NCBI RefSeq assembly: GCF_022965805.1
Contig: NW_027331346.1
Location: 62,001-126,000 of the forward strand
Length of the DNA stretch: 64,000 nucleotides
Direction: 5' to 3'
From: Primulina eburnea
Lineage: Eukaryota; Streptophyta; Magnoliopsida; Lamiales; Gesneriaceae
Shown: positions 1 to 10,409 of the stretch, one piece after another
Layout: the number at the start of each line of letters is the position of its first letter
Position numbering within the stretch: the stretch's first letter is position 1
The notes under the pieces: generated by a model
What the model saw: the letters and a program-made list of their open reading frames with translations, nothing else
Databases searched by the model: none
What the model was told of the DNA's origin: nothing
Translations under genes and position numbers: made by a program

Positions 1-420
1 TCTCGAAGCTATTGAGTGTCTGTAATATAGAGCAAATTGTAGCCTGATCTAATCCACTAAGTTATTATTTGTCATCACCAAAACTGAAGAATCTAACAAT
101 ATGTTACTTCTCAAGCCGATTCGACTTCTTGCTGCAGTGATCCCAAGGACAAGTCTAATTATAGAAATATTTGTTATGATTGTTTCTTTTATTTACGAGG
201 ATGTGATGATTATGTTGACTTTAGGTCATCTCGAACCACAAAATCGATTTTTATGCAAATTTTACACTAAAATAGTGTGATTTCTGTACCAAATACAATA
301 TCTATCTCCAACTCATTTAATTCAAATCTTACAACAAAACAATATTCTAGAAATATTCCTTCTTATTTTACATATAGTAATTATTATATTTTATTTAATA
401 TATTTTTAATTATGAATAAT
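1..420. other. AT-rich intergenic DNA
   Basis: No supported gene. The stretch is AT-rich and low in complexity, and no open frame of note is present. It ends in the octamer TGAATAAT (413-420), which is the left target-site duplicate of the hAT-like element that follows. Confidence 0.7.
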
Positions 421-1159
421 TAGGGATGTAAACGATCCAAACCAAGCCGAACAGTATCAGGCTGGAGCTTGGCTCGTTTAAGATTAATTCAAGCTCGAGC
501 TCGAGCTCGAGCTTGATTCGAGCTTTTATCATCTGGCTTGAGTTTGGCTCGTTTAAGATTGATAGAGCTCGAGCTCAAACTCGAGCTTTATTCGAGCTTT
601 TATCATCAGGCTAGAATTCGACTTGTCTTGAAATCACTAAACTTGTGAAAAGCTCGAGTTCGACTCGTTAAAAGCTCGTTTATCATGTTAATCAAGCCGG
701 GCTCGAGATTGGTTTATTAATAGCTCGTTTATCATATTTAACAAGACTGACTTGAGTTCGGATTGTTTTCGAGCTCGTAAAACATACAATTGAGCTCGAA
801 TTTGAGCTTAAATCGAGTTTGTTAAAATTAAATATATCTATGAACTAATTTTATATTAGACATACAAGTTTAACTTTTACTAGTACTAATATTTTTATTT
901 GTCAATTCAACAAATGAGTCAAGCTCGAGCTTACGAGCCACCTAAACGAGCCGAGTTCGAGCTCGCGAGCCCATTAACGAACATGTTTGCGAGCTCACGA
1001 GCCGAATACGCTTAGGCTTGAGCTTGATTTGATTAAGTTGTCGAGCTCAAAATTGAGCTTGAGTTTGGTTTGATATGATTAACAAACGAACTCAAACAAG
1101 CTTTTTATCGAGCCGAGCTCCGAATAGCTCGTGAACGGTTTGGTTTGTGTACATCCCTA
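421..1159. mobile_element. Non-autonomous hAT-like element with 8-bp TSD
   Basis: The element begins TAGGGATGTAAACGA and ends TACATCCCTA, so its ends are inverted repeats of each other; the similarity continues imperfectly inward (CCAAACCAAGCCGAAC against CCAAACCGTTC read from the other end). It is flanked by a perfect 8-bp direct repeat TGAATAAT (413-420 and 1160-1167), the target duplication length of the hAT superfamily. The interior has no coding frame. It is filled with variants of the palindromic words GAGCTCGAGCTCG and GAGCTCG in both orientations, so much of it could fold on itself. No transposase is present, so it would depend on one supplied elsewhere. The family placement rests on TSD length and end sequence only. 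Confidence 0.85.
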
Positions 1160-2166
1160 TGAATAATGTTGATATTACATATATTAATTTATTGTATTTG
1201 CATTTGTATTTGAATTATGTGTTTCAAGTTTCATTTCTATTTTAATTATGTGTTTCAATTTAGTTATGAATTATATTGTTATAATAAATTTTTGCATTTG
1301 TATTTAATTATATTATTTATAAATCATTAAATAAAATTATTCTTTAAATATTAGTAATTAACATAAATAAATATTTAAAAAATCAATAATGATTATTCTT
1401 TAATTTTTATTTATATATATATTTATTAAAATAAAAATATATATTATACTATTATTTAAATAATCTTTATATTTTTTAATATAAATATTTATAATAAAAA
1501 ATTAAAAAAATAAAATAAAAAATACAACCCTCTGCACCAATTTGGCGCAGAGGAACCAATTTAGTGCAGGGGCCTTCCTCTGCGCCAAATTGGATATTGT
1601 TTTCATTGTATTTTGTTATGTGTGATGTTCATGCTAAGACTCAAACTTGGAATTTAACTTATTTGAATCAGGGAGGATGGAGTCAGAGTGCAAAAATTGA
1701 ATTATTTTATATTTATTTAGGAATTTAAATATGATTGATTTAAAAATCTCATTATAACTTTATTGGATTCCTTACAACTTATTTGTTGATGTTTGTGTGT
1801 TTACTCCATGTATTTGGTGTTATGCACCAATCACACGATTCCCACTGTTCTTTTTAACCAAAAGTTAGCGGTAAGGACTATTTTTACGTTTTTTTCAAGT
1901 TTAGAGAGTAAAACTTTTACCTCAAGAAGTAAGGAATAAAAATTTTTAGTTGTAAATTATAGGGACCAAAATGTGCTTTCCCCATACCACTCTTTTATAC
2001 TAAAGTGTATTTCTTAAAAATAAAATATGTTATATATGCATTGTTAATTTACTAAATAGTAACATATATTATGTTGTTTTCATTTGTTTACAAATGGAAA
2101 CAGTATGCAATTTGATTATTTCATGACATTATAGTTGAAATTGGAAACTTGCAAAACTGAAACACC
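1160..2166. other. Intergenic region upstream of the GT47 gene
   Basis: Very AT-rich DNA, especially 1370-1520, with no supportable open frame. It contains one conspicuous 17-bp inverted repeat (listed separately). The last several hundred bases would form the upstream promoter region of the glycosyltransferase gene, but I see no motif there that I can name with confidence. Confidence 0.6.
1537..1593. repeat. 17-bp perfect inverted repeat (GC-rich hairpin in AT-rich DNA)
   Basis: CCAATTTGGCGCAGAGG (1537-1553) is repeated in inverted orientation as CCTCTGCGCCAAATTGG (1577-1593) with a 23-bp spacer. The spacer carries a third partial copy of the same word (CCAATTTAGTGCAGGGG), and a related CTCTGCACCAATTTGG overlaps the left arm. 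The GC-rich block stands out in a roughly 85% AT neighbourhood. It may be a remnant of a small inverted-repeat transposon or a small-RNA-type hairpin; there is no direct evidence for either. Confidence 0.7.
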
Positions 2167-2268
2167 TATAAATATAAAATACCCCCTTTCTTTGGTCAAA
2201 CGAAAGGAATAATACCAATCTCTCTCTTTCTCGGACTCTCCATCCTAAGTCCAAGTCAACATTGATCC
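2167..2268 (+). promoter_or_regulatory. TATA box and CT-rich leader of the GT47 gene
   Basis: TATAAATA occurs at 2167-2174, about 95 bp upstream of the start codon. The expected transcription start, 25-35 bp downstream, falls near 2200. The following leader carries a CT-rich run (CTCTCTCTTTCTCGGACTC), typical of plant 5' untranslated regions. There is no upstream ATG in the short leader after the predicted start. Position and motif are seen directly; activity is inferred. Confidence 0.6.
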
Positions 2269-3750
2269 ATGCTGCCAAGTTTCGGCAAACAGTCACCGGC
2301 GGCGGCGGTGGAGGAGGAGCAGCAGCACCAACGCCACCTCCGGCTCAAATCCAAGTTTCCTGAAATCAAAACCGCTGCCGACTCTGTCAAATATTTCGTC
2401 TCTTCCTATCACTGTGCATGGCTAACGGCGGCAATCCTCTTACAAATTGTAACCATATCTTTCTTCGTCAACCGGGCTTCTATACCTTCGCCGGTGTACA
2501 CTGCCCTCCCCTTGGCCCAGGCACGTCACGATAACGACGATGTCTGCGAATTCGGAAGAATATATGTATACCATATGCCATCCTTATTCAACCAAGACCT
2601 TCTGGACAACTGCCATGAACTAGCCCCATGGAGCTCCCGCTGCACCGCTCTCTCCAACAACGGATTCGGCCCCCCTGCCGCAGAATTGTCGGGTGTTATT
2701 CCTTACAATCTCACCCCAGCTTGGTACTGGACTGATTTGTACGCGGGAGAACCCATATTCCATCATAGGATGATGAGTTACAAGTGCAGAACCATGTATG
2801 AAGAGGAAGCTACGGCGTTTTACATCCCTTTCTACGTGGGCCTCGCAGTAGGAAAACATCTATGGTCAAATTATAAGTCCGAGGATCGAGATTTCCACAG
2901 CTTGGCTATGCTAAACTGGATCAAGAATCAATCCCCGTGGAAGAAATCCAACGGTTCTGATCATTTTATCATGATGGGTCGATTAACGTGGGACTTCCGA
3001 AGGTTATCCGACAATGACAACGAATGGGGATCAAGATTTCTTTACATGCCACTGATGAAGAATGTTCTTCATTTAACAGTAGAAAGAAGTCCATGGGATC
3101 CGCTAGAAATCAGTGTACCTTATCCCACACCTTTCCACCCTCGATCCGAATCCGATATCGATTCATGGCAAAACTTTATACGAGCTAGGACACGATCAAA
3201 CTTATTTTCTTTTGTTGGCGGGACACGTAAAACTTTTAAGAAGGATTTTCGGGGTTTATTGATGTCGTTATGTAGAAACGATTCGAGCTCGTGTAAACTA
3301 GTAGACTGTTCCATAACACCTTGTTACGATGGAGCACTTGGTATGACTGAGGCATTCTTGGATTCAGTTTTCTGCTTGCAACCTAAAGGAGATGGATTTA
3401 CAAGAAGATCAGCGTTTGATTGTATGTTGGCTGGCGCAATCCCGGTATATTTTTGGAGAGGAAGCTTTGAGAATCAGTACGAATGGTTCTTGCCTGTTGA
3501 AGCTAAGACTTACTCAGTATTTATCGATAATAACCTTGTTAGAAACAGGAGTTCGATTATTAAGGATGTTTTGGAAAAATATAATACAGAAGAAGTGGAA
3601 ACGATGAGGGAGAAGATTATTGAATTTATGCCCAGGTTTTTGTATTCAAAGTCCAATGCAAATTTGGGGAGATTTAAGGATGCTTTTGATATCACCATGG
3701 ACGAAGTTTTGGCAAGGTTTAAGCAACAGAAAGATGGCGTAAAAGCATAA
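2269..3750 (+). CDS. GT47 exostosin-family glycosyltransferase, xyloglucan galactosyltransferase (XLT2/MUR3)-like
   Basis: A single-exon frame of 493 codons. The protein looks like a type II Golgi enzyme: a short basic cytosolic tail, one membrane span at about residues 50-67 (AWLTAAILLQIVTISFFV), a stem, then an exostosin (GT47) domain from about 92 to 460. Family hallmarks are GRIYVYHMPSLFNQDLLDNC near 97-116, PWSSRC, AWYWTDLYAGEPIFHHR near 151-167, ATAFYIPFYVGLAVGKHLW near 181-199, and the nucleotide-sugar region near 368-393 (FCLQPKGDGFTRRSAFD then GAIPV). Characterised relatives (MUR3, XLT2) add galactose to xyloglucan side chains in the Golgi. The length fits the XLT2 group (about 500 aa) better than MUR3 (about 600). 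The start is the first ATG after the TATA and leader. Exact sugar and acceptor cannot be decided from sequence. No lesion is visible and it is the only intact host gene here. Confidence 0.93.
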   Translation: MLPSFGKQSPAAAVEEEQQHQRHLRLKSKFPEIKTAADSVKYFVSSYHCAWLTAAILLQIVTISFFVNRASIPSPVYTALPLAQARHDNDDVCEFGRIYVYHMPSLFNQDLLDNCHELAPWSSRCTALSNNGFGPPAAELSGVIPYNLTPAWYWTDLYAGEPIFHHRMMSYKCRTMYEEEATAFYIPFYVGLAVGKHLWSNYKSEDRDFHSLAMLNWIKNQSPWKKSNGSDHFIMMGRLTWDFRRLSDNDNEWGSRFLYMPLMKNVLHLTVERSPWDPLEISVPYPTPFHPRSESDIDSWQNFIRARTRSNLFSFVGGTRKTFKKDFRGLLMSLCRNDSSSCKLVDCSITPCYDGALGMTEAFLDSVFCLQPKGDGFTRRSAFDCMLAGAIPVYFWRGSFENQYEWFLPVEAKTYSVFIDNNLVRNRSSIIKDVLEKYNTEEVETMREKIIEFMPRFLYSKSNANLGRFKDAFDITMDEVLARFKQQKDGVKA

Positions 3751-4370
3751 CAGACCAGGGATTTGGATTTCTCTGGGTTCATTTTTACTATGCAGAGGTG
3801 AACTTGATTCGATTTTACCGACGATTACCTCCACAAAAATACTTCCATTGGAAAATTTGTGAGTATATACTGTTTGATTTGTTTGTAAAAATGCTGTAAT
3901 TGTAATTCATGACAGGGAACATCATATCAAATGCAAAATAACAGTTCAGCTTTGTCTTTGTCTAAAGCTTTGCAAAAATCTTCCATACTTTCCCCGTAAC
4001 GCCCCTTTTTCGCTATTCTTTCTTCTGGAATGCCCTTATCCAGAAACAAAGTGCCTAGAGTATCATCAACTGAAAGGCAATCAAGATAATCGGAGCAGTG
4101 GGAGAAATAGCGCCGCCCCTGTTGACACTGCTATTCGAGGAAATGCCCCATTTAAATGAATGAATAATAGCATAAAAAAACGTTACAACCTCAAATTTCT
4201 ATCGGTTTATCAACAATAATGAATGCAAATAAGAGGAAAAGAACCTAAAATATGAACTAGAGGTAACCCTCTGTACAAAGAATAAACTTCCTTCCCCAGC
4301 AAAGCAAGTCTCACTCACAAAAACAAAAATAACCGAATGACCACCCATCACTCCTTCCTCACACTTTATT
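3751..4370. other. 3' flank of GT47 gene and convergent spacer
   Basis: Contains the presumed 3' untranslated region of the GT47 gene and then a spacer leading to a minus-strand gene remnant whose last codons end at 4371. No coding frame is supported. The CT/CA-rich stretch at 4260-4370 would be the 3' untranslated region of the minus-strand remnant, so the two genes would have been convergent. Confidence 0.5.
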
Positions 4371-6229
4371 CTACGCAACCGTGTCTAAATTCTTCCTAGG
4401 CTTGAGTGTCTTGGGCTTGCATCTCTCAACCCTGTGTATACATTGCTGCCACTGCTCTCAGATAATTGGTGCCAACAACTTAAGCTATTTGCCCGAATCC
4501 TACTGTCACTTTGCTTTCACCCATTAGTTTGTGCTGTCTTTTAATCCATTGCAATGGATGCTTAAGTAGAAAAAATCTCCAAGCATTAGAACCCACAAAT
4601 TTAGGTGGCACTTTGCTCGCATCTGGAGTGCTATCATTCCTATCAAGTTGAATTCTCCCAATAAGGACTTCTCTTCTAGTTAAGTACAAAATTTTCAGAA
4701 AGTTTTTTCTCGCCAATATTAAAAACAAGAGGTTGTTATTCCCTGCAGATTGTAGATTTCAACAGTTAATATGTAGGCATAAGTCTCAAAACTCTTCACC
4801 TCAGAAATTAATTTCCAGATGCAATTTGTTCCCTCATCAAGGATGCCATCTGATACTTTTCTAGCTTCCAACAACATGCAGCCCTGAAATTCCACGAGAT
4901 CCACCCCATTCCTTACAATTGAGCATTTATCCAGCTTAATCATACCAGCCCTGCATTCTATTTCTGGTCGCGAGTCTACCTCTCCTGCCTTGAATTGATA
5001 TCCCTGTCCTATCCATACTTATTATGCTCGTTTTAACAATTTGCATCCACTGTTCTTTCTGTACCAGCTTGAAAACATACTCATGTTTTTTTCCTTCGCC
5101 CTCTAATAGCCCCATTCCCACCAACACACCAATTAATTTCAAAATATCGAGTTGCGGAAAAAGATAACAAGCTGACTCTGATATTTTAACAACCATCCAA
5201 ATGACAAACTTTTGTGGTTTAATACTAGACTGACAAATCATGTTGTAAGGTGACATGTAGTGTAGATAGGTTGGAGATGAATTCAGTGTTACACTATTGT
5301 AGTGCATAATATAGTGCAGAATGTATTGCAGTGGGTTGGAGATGGTCTCATGGCTTCAAAAGATACCGGGCCAATGGCTCTCTCGACAAATAGCTTCACA
5401 GTGCCCCAGCATACGCTCCCCCATGTTAAGCGGACTTAACCCAACTTGTACTCTTCACCCCTTCACTGAGAATGTAAAAAACGCCATGCCACCATAAAAG
5501 AAAATAATGCAGTCAACGAACATCAAATATACCAATAACATCCAAAGATTCCATCCAGCTCACATATGGCCTTGATGCACTCAGTTTGAAAGCCAAAAAA
5601 TGCATTGGTATCTGCAGCTTCTTTATTGTTACGAATCCAGTGCAGGGAAACTTGCACGTGTGGTTCTGGCCGGCTCTTTGAAAGTGGGGAACGAAACTGG
5701 CCATACTGCCACTTCCTAATCCCTGGTCCAATAGAAGAAAGCAGAGTCAAAGGGAAAGGGACTTTCAAAGGCTATCTATCCCCCATTCTACCAGCAAACC
5801 AGCTAGCAAGTAGGCTCTAACCTGGAGTCAGAATAGTATCCTCCGTCCATCAAGACCGAGGCTTAGATTAAGACAAAGAAGCAGCTTTGGTTACTGGAAA
5901 AAAAGACTATTTGACGGGGACGATTAACCTCCGAGGGCAGAAGAAAGGTTGTGGTCCCCAAGTATGTTGTTTGCGATCAATCAAATCTTGCAGAAGAAAA
6001 TCAGCATGTGCACCACCATCAGAAGTGAAAGGGAATCCATATTCAACCAAAATTCGAAAGAGATCTCCAAATTGCCCACACAGATTTCCTGCGATTTCTT
6101 CCAGAAACTCACAATTAATGTCTCCAGCTCTCACTGCGAAATCAGCCCAGCAACCATCCTCCTTACCCACTACGAAGCATGCTCCAAACAACTCAGCACG
6201 CTGCCCTACTGCCGTGCCTGCAAATCTTA
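4371..6229 (-). pseudogene. Exon-like fragments of an unidentified host gene (copy 1)
   Basis: On the minus strand several short frames look protein-like, not random: 6229-5907 (GDINCEFLEEIAGNL, then ILVEYGFPFTSDGGAHADF), 5768-5523, 5200-4941 (LDILKLIGVLVGMGLLEGEG), 4943-4719, and a last frame at 4457-4371 whose lysine-rich tail ends KPRKNLDTVA and a stop. Frames are separated by stretches that could be introns but have stops and shifts. I do not recognise the family. The region is not transposon-like and recurs at 24031-25465 without the last exon. Relative to that copy it has about 270 extra bp near 5641-5912 and a different 5250-5340 stretch. It may be a decayed gene or the 3' part of one cut off by the Harbinger insertion at 6233. 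Confidence 0.35.
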
Positions 6230-6867
6230 TTAGGCCATCAACAATAACGGGGTATTTCCATCAAATATTTGTGGATCTCGTATTCCACTACATCAATCAA
6301 ATATCTCATATTTCACAATAAAATATCATATCAACCAAATATTTATGAATCTCATTGTTACTTTAATTAATATTTTATTTTCATTTAAATTAAATCATTT
6401 CATCACTTTAATTAATTTCATCTACTATTTGGTAATATATTTTTATTCAAATATAAAATTAAGAAGTTCATAATACTTATTTTTAAATGACAAATTTGTA
6501 AAAAAATAAAAAATTTTAGAATTAAAAAGTTTATAACGAATATATAAAACTAATTTAACACAAAACAATATTTATAACATTAATAATAAAAAATTACAGA
6601 CCATAAAACAACATCTATAATAATAATAATTGAAAATTAGTAATTCACGAATATACTAAAAAATAAGATATGAAAACAGAAATTACAAACCACACATATA
6701 GTCAAATACACCATTTTTCACTCGTCACGACGACATGTCTCCCAAATGTGTTCAACCAAATCGTGACGAAGCTGATGATGCATATGACTATCAGATAACT
6801 CTGTATTTCTTCGAATGTATTCGCCAAATTCTATGGTTGAACCCTGATTGGCTATGAAATTATCTCG

Positions 6868-7928
6868 TTATTCAAAATCCCACATTGATATGGCATGACC
6901 TTCGTCCTCAACAATCATGTTGTGTAAGATAATGCATGTATAGATGATTTCTTTACATTTATCCATAAACCAATGTCTCCATGGGCCTCTTATAATTGCC
7001 CAACGAGCTTGAAGAACCCCAAATGCCCGTTCAACATCTTTTCTTGCAGCCTCTTGTCTTTCTTTGAATTTCATTCTTTTGGGATCATGTGGGCACGAAA
7101 AACTCTTCACGAAAGTGGCCCATTCCGGGTATATACCATCTGTTAAGTAGTATCTTTAGAATATTGTGCACCATTCACAAGAAAATTAACATCCGGTGCA
7201 TTTTCTTTCAAGACGTCATTAAAAAGAGGCGACTCGTTAAGGACATTGATGTCATTACGAGACCCAGCCACTCCAAAAAAGGCGTGCCATATCCACAAGT
7301 CGGCTGATGCAACTGCCTCGAGCACAATTGTTGGGTAGCCATGATCGCCTCGAGTGTATTGGGCTCTCCACGCGACCGGACAATTTTTCCAAGCCCAATG
7401 CATGCAATCAAGGCTTCCTAACATGCCAGGAAAACCATGTCTTTGCTCATGCATTTCAAGCAAACGAGCGATGTCGGTTGCGTTGGGTTTTCTTAAGTAC
7501 ACACGCCCATATATTTGCATAACAAATTGACAAAAGTTGGACAAGCATTCAAGTGCAGTTGTTTCACCCATCCTTAGATACTCGTCCAATTTGTCGGCTA
7601 GGCCTCCATAAGCTAGTTGACGGATAGCCGCCGTGCATTTCTGAAGTGGGGATAAGCCTTTTCTTCTCGCAGCATCTTCTCTCCATTTAAAATATCCATC
7701 TGGATGATTTTGCAAATCAGTGACTATGTGCAAAAACAGCTCCTTTCTCATTCGGAATCGTCGTCGGAACATGTCATCGGTATAAACCGGCTCAGTAGAG
7801 AAATAATCATTAACAAGTTGAATGTGCCCAGCTACACGCTCTCTGTTAATTGATCATCTTCTTTGTGCAATTCCATAAGAAGTTTGAATGAATTCAGCCG
7901 CTCTATGTTGATTATGTACCATCGTCAT
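6868..7928 (-). pseudogene. PIF/Harbinger transposase (DDE_Tnp_4 / ALP1-like), frameshifted
   Basis: The transposase would cut and rejoin the terminal repeats. Reading starts at about 7928 (MTMVHNQHRAAEFIQ). A nonsense codon lies near 7855, then a long open frame 7772-7143 carries the first two catalytic acidic residues, in GSLDCMHWAWKN and SRNDINVL. A one-base deletion near 7143-7150 shifts the frame just before the YYLTDGIYPEW block. The rest continues at 7110-6868 with the catalytic glutamate in RKDVERAFGVLQARWAI and the C-terminal HNMIVEDE. Copy 2 has the identical frameshift, so the lesion predates the duplication. ORF1 lies about 500 bp upstream on the same strand. Confidence 0.9.
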
Positions 7929-8424
7929 GAATAATTATTCACCAGGATCCGATGTTGTATCTTCTGGAATGTTTTATCTGTTATTTTGAGTAGGATCTTG
8001 AGACATTTTGGAACAAATGAATAGTTGAGTATAAGAGAGAATACAGACTGGATGTATTGTGAAGAATAATGAAAGATTCATTTCCTACTTATATACATTT
8101 TCGTAACGGCTATTTTGTAACGGCTAGTTGGTAACGGCTAGTTGGTAACGGCTGTTTTGTAACGGCTAGTTCATACTTTTATCCACACATATATGTGTGT
8201 ACGTATGTATGTATATGTATAATATATACTATAGATCATTCACAAATTAATACATTATTTAAAAATAGAAATTTCAAATCACATCACATGTTCAATCTTT
8301 TTAAAAACACAAATTGCAAACCACACACATAATAAAAACACACTAAAATACATGATTTAAAAATATAAATTGCAACCACACACATAATAAAATACATGAC
8401 ATCAAATAGAAATTTCACACCACA

Positions 8425-9627
8425 TTACATGTTCAATCTTTTTTTGAGCTGCTCACATATCGCTAGATGGTTATGAAGTTGTTCATCTGTCATACCTCGA
8501 GTGTCCATTACGAGTAGTTTATGAGCTTGAATGAGCTGATCCACTTTCTTGTTGTTATTATATTCCTCCATCTGTGTTACTGACTGTTGCATAGCCTCGG
8601 TAATTTGATCAACATGGGTCACTCTTTCTTTGCCTTTCTTTTTTGCGGCCTTATGTCCCATAGGGCGAGATCGGGCTTCATTGTACTCTGTATCAACACT
8701 TGGTGTAGCACTAGACGAGTCAGTATGTGCACCTGATGATTCAGACGTCCTTGCCTTCTTTGCAGACCGGTGTCCTGAGGATTGAGGCGCATACATAGGA
8801 CTATCTTTAACTATACTCCACACGTGTTCATATTGAAAAGTAGATTTGAAGATATTCTTGTATTCTTCATGAGCCCGCATCATCAAATCCTCGTCACTCC
8901 ATCCACTTGGCCGATCCGTGCACCATTTATTGTAAATTCCATTATATCTATTCACGATCCTTTTCACCGCAGGCCAGTGAGCTTTGGCTTTCTCCGCAGT
9001 CCTTTTTTTAGATTTCTTGTCTCGATTGGTATTGTAGTATTCTACAACCCATTTCCAAAAAGACTCACTCTTCTGGGCATTACCAATGGTTGGGTCTTCG
9101 CTCATCATTGTGTATGCTGTTGCAAGGAGCTTATCATCTGCTACTGTCCACGCTGTCCGCTTGCCACGATCTTCATCTGAATCTTGACATGTCTCGCTTG
9201 CCTGATTGATAGTAATATTTTCAAGTCCTATTTGGGATGAGAAAGGAGGAAATTGTGAATTTCGGAATTCATAAGGTGCTTCTAGCCCTTTATCACTGTC
9301 ACTTGCATCAACACTAGCCCTTCTCGATTCAGTTGATTGAAGCCCCGGTGATTGAAGAGGATTAATTCCATGGGATGAAGCTTGCACCAAATACTGGCTA
9401 CTCTGCCAATATTCTGGGGGACATGTATTCCACGGAGCTAGAGGGGCGTTCAAAAAATATGGTTGTGGATATGGAAAATGTTGCAAATTCTGTGGGTGTT
9501 GAGTAAAAAATGGAAATGGAGGATGTTGGACACTCGGACGAACTCGAGAATTTTCTCCACTTGAACTTTCATCGATATTTGGAGAGTTCAAAAAATCCCT
9601 AAAAAAATTATTGGAATTATTATCCAT
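8425..9627 (-). CDS. PIF/Harbinger ORF1, Myb/SANT-like DNA-binding protein
   Basis: An uninterrupted 400-codon frame. In this superfamily the second protein carries a trihelix/Myb-like domain that binds the subterminal DNA and helps the transposase enter the nucleus. The N-terminal 140 residues are rich in P, Q, S and F. The Myb/SANT-like domain spans about 155-270 (GKRTAWTVADDKLLATAY, EDPTIGNAQKSESFWKWV, then a basic KSKKRTAEKAKAHW). A lysine-rich stretch AAKKKGKER at about 330 could be a nuclear signal. The C-terminus is helical (MTDEQLHNHLAICEQL). Plant databases often mislabel such proteins glutathione S-transferase T3-like or NAM-associated. The start ATG was chosen because the second copy starts at the same place and no upstream ATG is in frame. 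Confidence 0.88.
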   Translation of the reverse strand: MDNNSNNFFRDFLNSPNIDESSSGENSRVRPSVQHPPFPFFTQHPQNLQHFPYPQPYFLNAPLAPWNTCPPEYWQSSQYLVQASSHGINPLQSPGLQSTESRRASVDASDSDKGLEAPYEFRNSQFPPFSSQIGLENITINQASETCQDSDEDRGKRTAWTVADDKLLATAYTMMSEDPTIGNAQKSESFWKWVVEYYNTNRDKKSKKRTAEKAKAHWPAVKRIVNRYNGIYNKWCTDRPSGWSDEDLMMRAHEEYKNIFKSTFQYEHVWSIVKDSPMYAPQSSGHRSAKKARTSESSGAHTDSSSATPSVDTEYNEARSRPMGHKAAKKKGKERVTHVDQITEAMQQSVTQMEEYNNNKKVDQLIQAHKLLVMDTRGMTDEQLHNHLAICEQLKKRLNM

Positions 9628-9931
9628 TCCAAAAAATTTTTGTATGTAATTTTTTTTTGTGAGAGAAATATTTTTATAAGATGTTAAAACTATGGATTTT
9701 AATTTCTTACAAATTTATGTATTTATAGAATAAAATTTGAACGTTGGGTAACGTTCAAAACCCAACATTCAAAATATTCAAAGGTTTGGAAAATAGTGAA
9801 AGTTGTGCACAATTCATATCCTATATATATTTAATTATTTATATCATAATTAAATATAATTAAAAACTATTAACAAACAAAAAAAAAGTAAAGGAGAAAC
9901 CTGAATCACGCTGCAAGTTTCTCTCACACCC

Positions 9932-10028
9932 GCGTGCAATGCACGCGCGTGTCTCAAGCCAGCGTGAGTTTCACGCTGGCTTGATTAAATAAAAAAAATG
10001 TAAAACCCGATTACAAATTTGTAACCGG
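9932..10028. repeat. Cluster of palindromes near the right end of Harbinger copy 1
   Basis: Three inverted repeats lie within 100 bp: GCGTGCAATGCACGC (about 9932-9946), AAGCCAGCGTGA with TCACGCTGGCTT (9956-9967 and 9971-9982, 3-base loop), and an imperfect CCCGATTACAAA/TTTGTAACCGGG (10005-10028). They lie just inside the terminal repeat, where ORF1 protein or transposase may bind. In copy 2 the first palindrome is where retrotransposon H inserted. Confidence 0.7.
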
Positions 10029-10135
10029 GTATTTGAATAGCACAAATATACAACATCCACAATGGTGGATAATTGGATAGAAAAAATATTTTGATGACAT
10101 GGCTACCCAAATATCCACCATTGTGGATGCCCTTA

Positions 10136-10409
10136 TAGGAATTATAGGTTGTAAGCGAGCGAAGCCCATAGTCCATTGTGGCCCACCTTCAGCTTCTCAT
10201 AGTTGCTCCACAGTAGTCCACCAAATTAACATTTAGTTTGGTTTTTATTGAATTTTACGTAAAAATAATATTTATTTCAATTATATTTAAGAGTTTTATC
10301 TAATTATGACATTTATTTTAATCGTATATGAACATCTATTGTTTAGCATAATAATAGAATTTTTTTTAAAGCTACTACACGTAATTTATATTTAAATGCA
10401 TGCATGCAA
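10136..10409. other. Flank between Harbinger copy 1 and LTR A
   Basis: No gene. The sequence recurs at 38971-39245 with a few percent substitutions, so it is part of the large duplicated segment. The true left end of LTR A is not resolved and may lie a little to either side of 10410. Confidence 0.6.

Larger units (their letters stand above)
6233..10132 (-). mobile_element. PIF/Harbinger DNA transposon, copy 1
   Basis: A 3.9-kb element with both genes expected of PIF/Harbinger on the minus strand: a Myb/SANT-like ORF1 protein and a DDE transposase. Ends: GGCCATCAACAATAACGGGG on the left, against GGGCATCCACAATGGTGGAT read inward from the right. It is flanked by the 3-bp duplication TTA (6230-6232 and 10133-10135), the preferred target of this superfamily. 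The left terminal repeat has drifted; the second copy preserves CATCCACAATAAT there. ORF1 is open but the transposase is broken, so this copy is not autonomous as read. Confidence 0.93.

Noticed and set aside
2620..3314. Minus-strand open frames opposite the glycosyltransferase gene
   Set aside because: They are by-products of the coding strand; the plus-strand frame has clear GT47 motifs throughout.
5641..5912. Extra 270 bp in copy 1 as an intron of the host-gene fragment
   Set aside because: The edges compared with copy 2 do not give GT-AG or any other usual splice ends.
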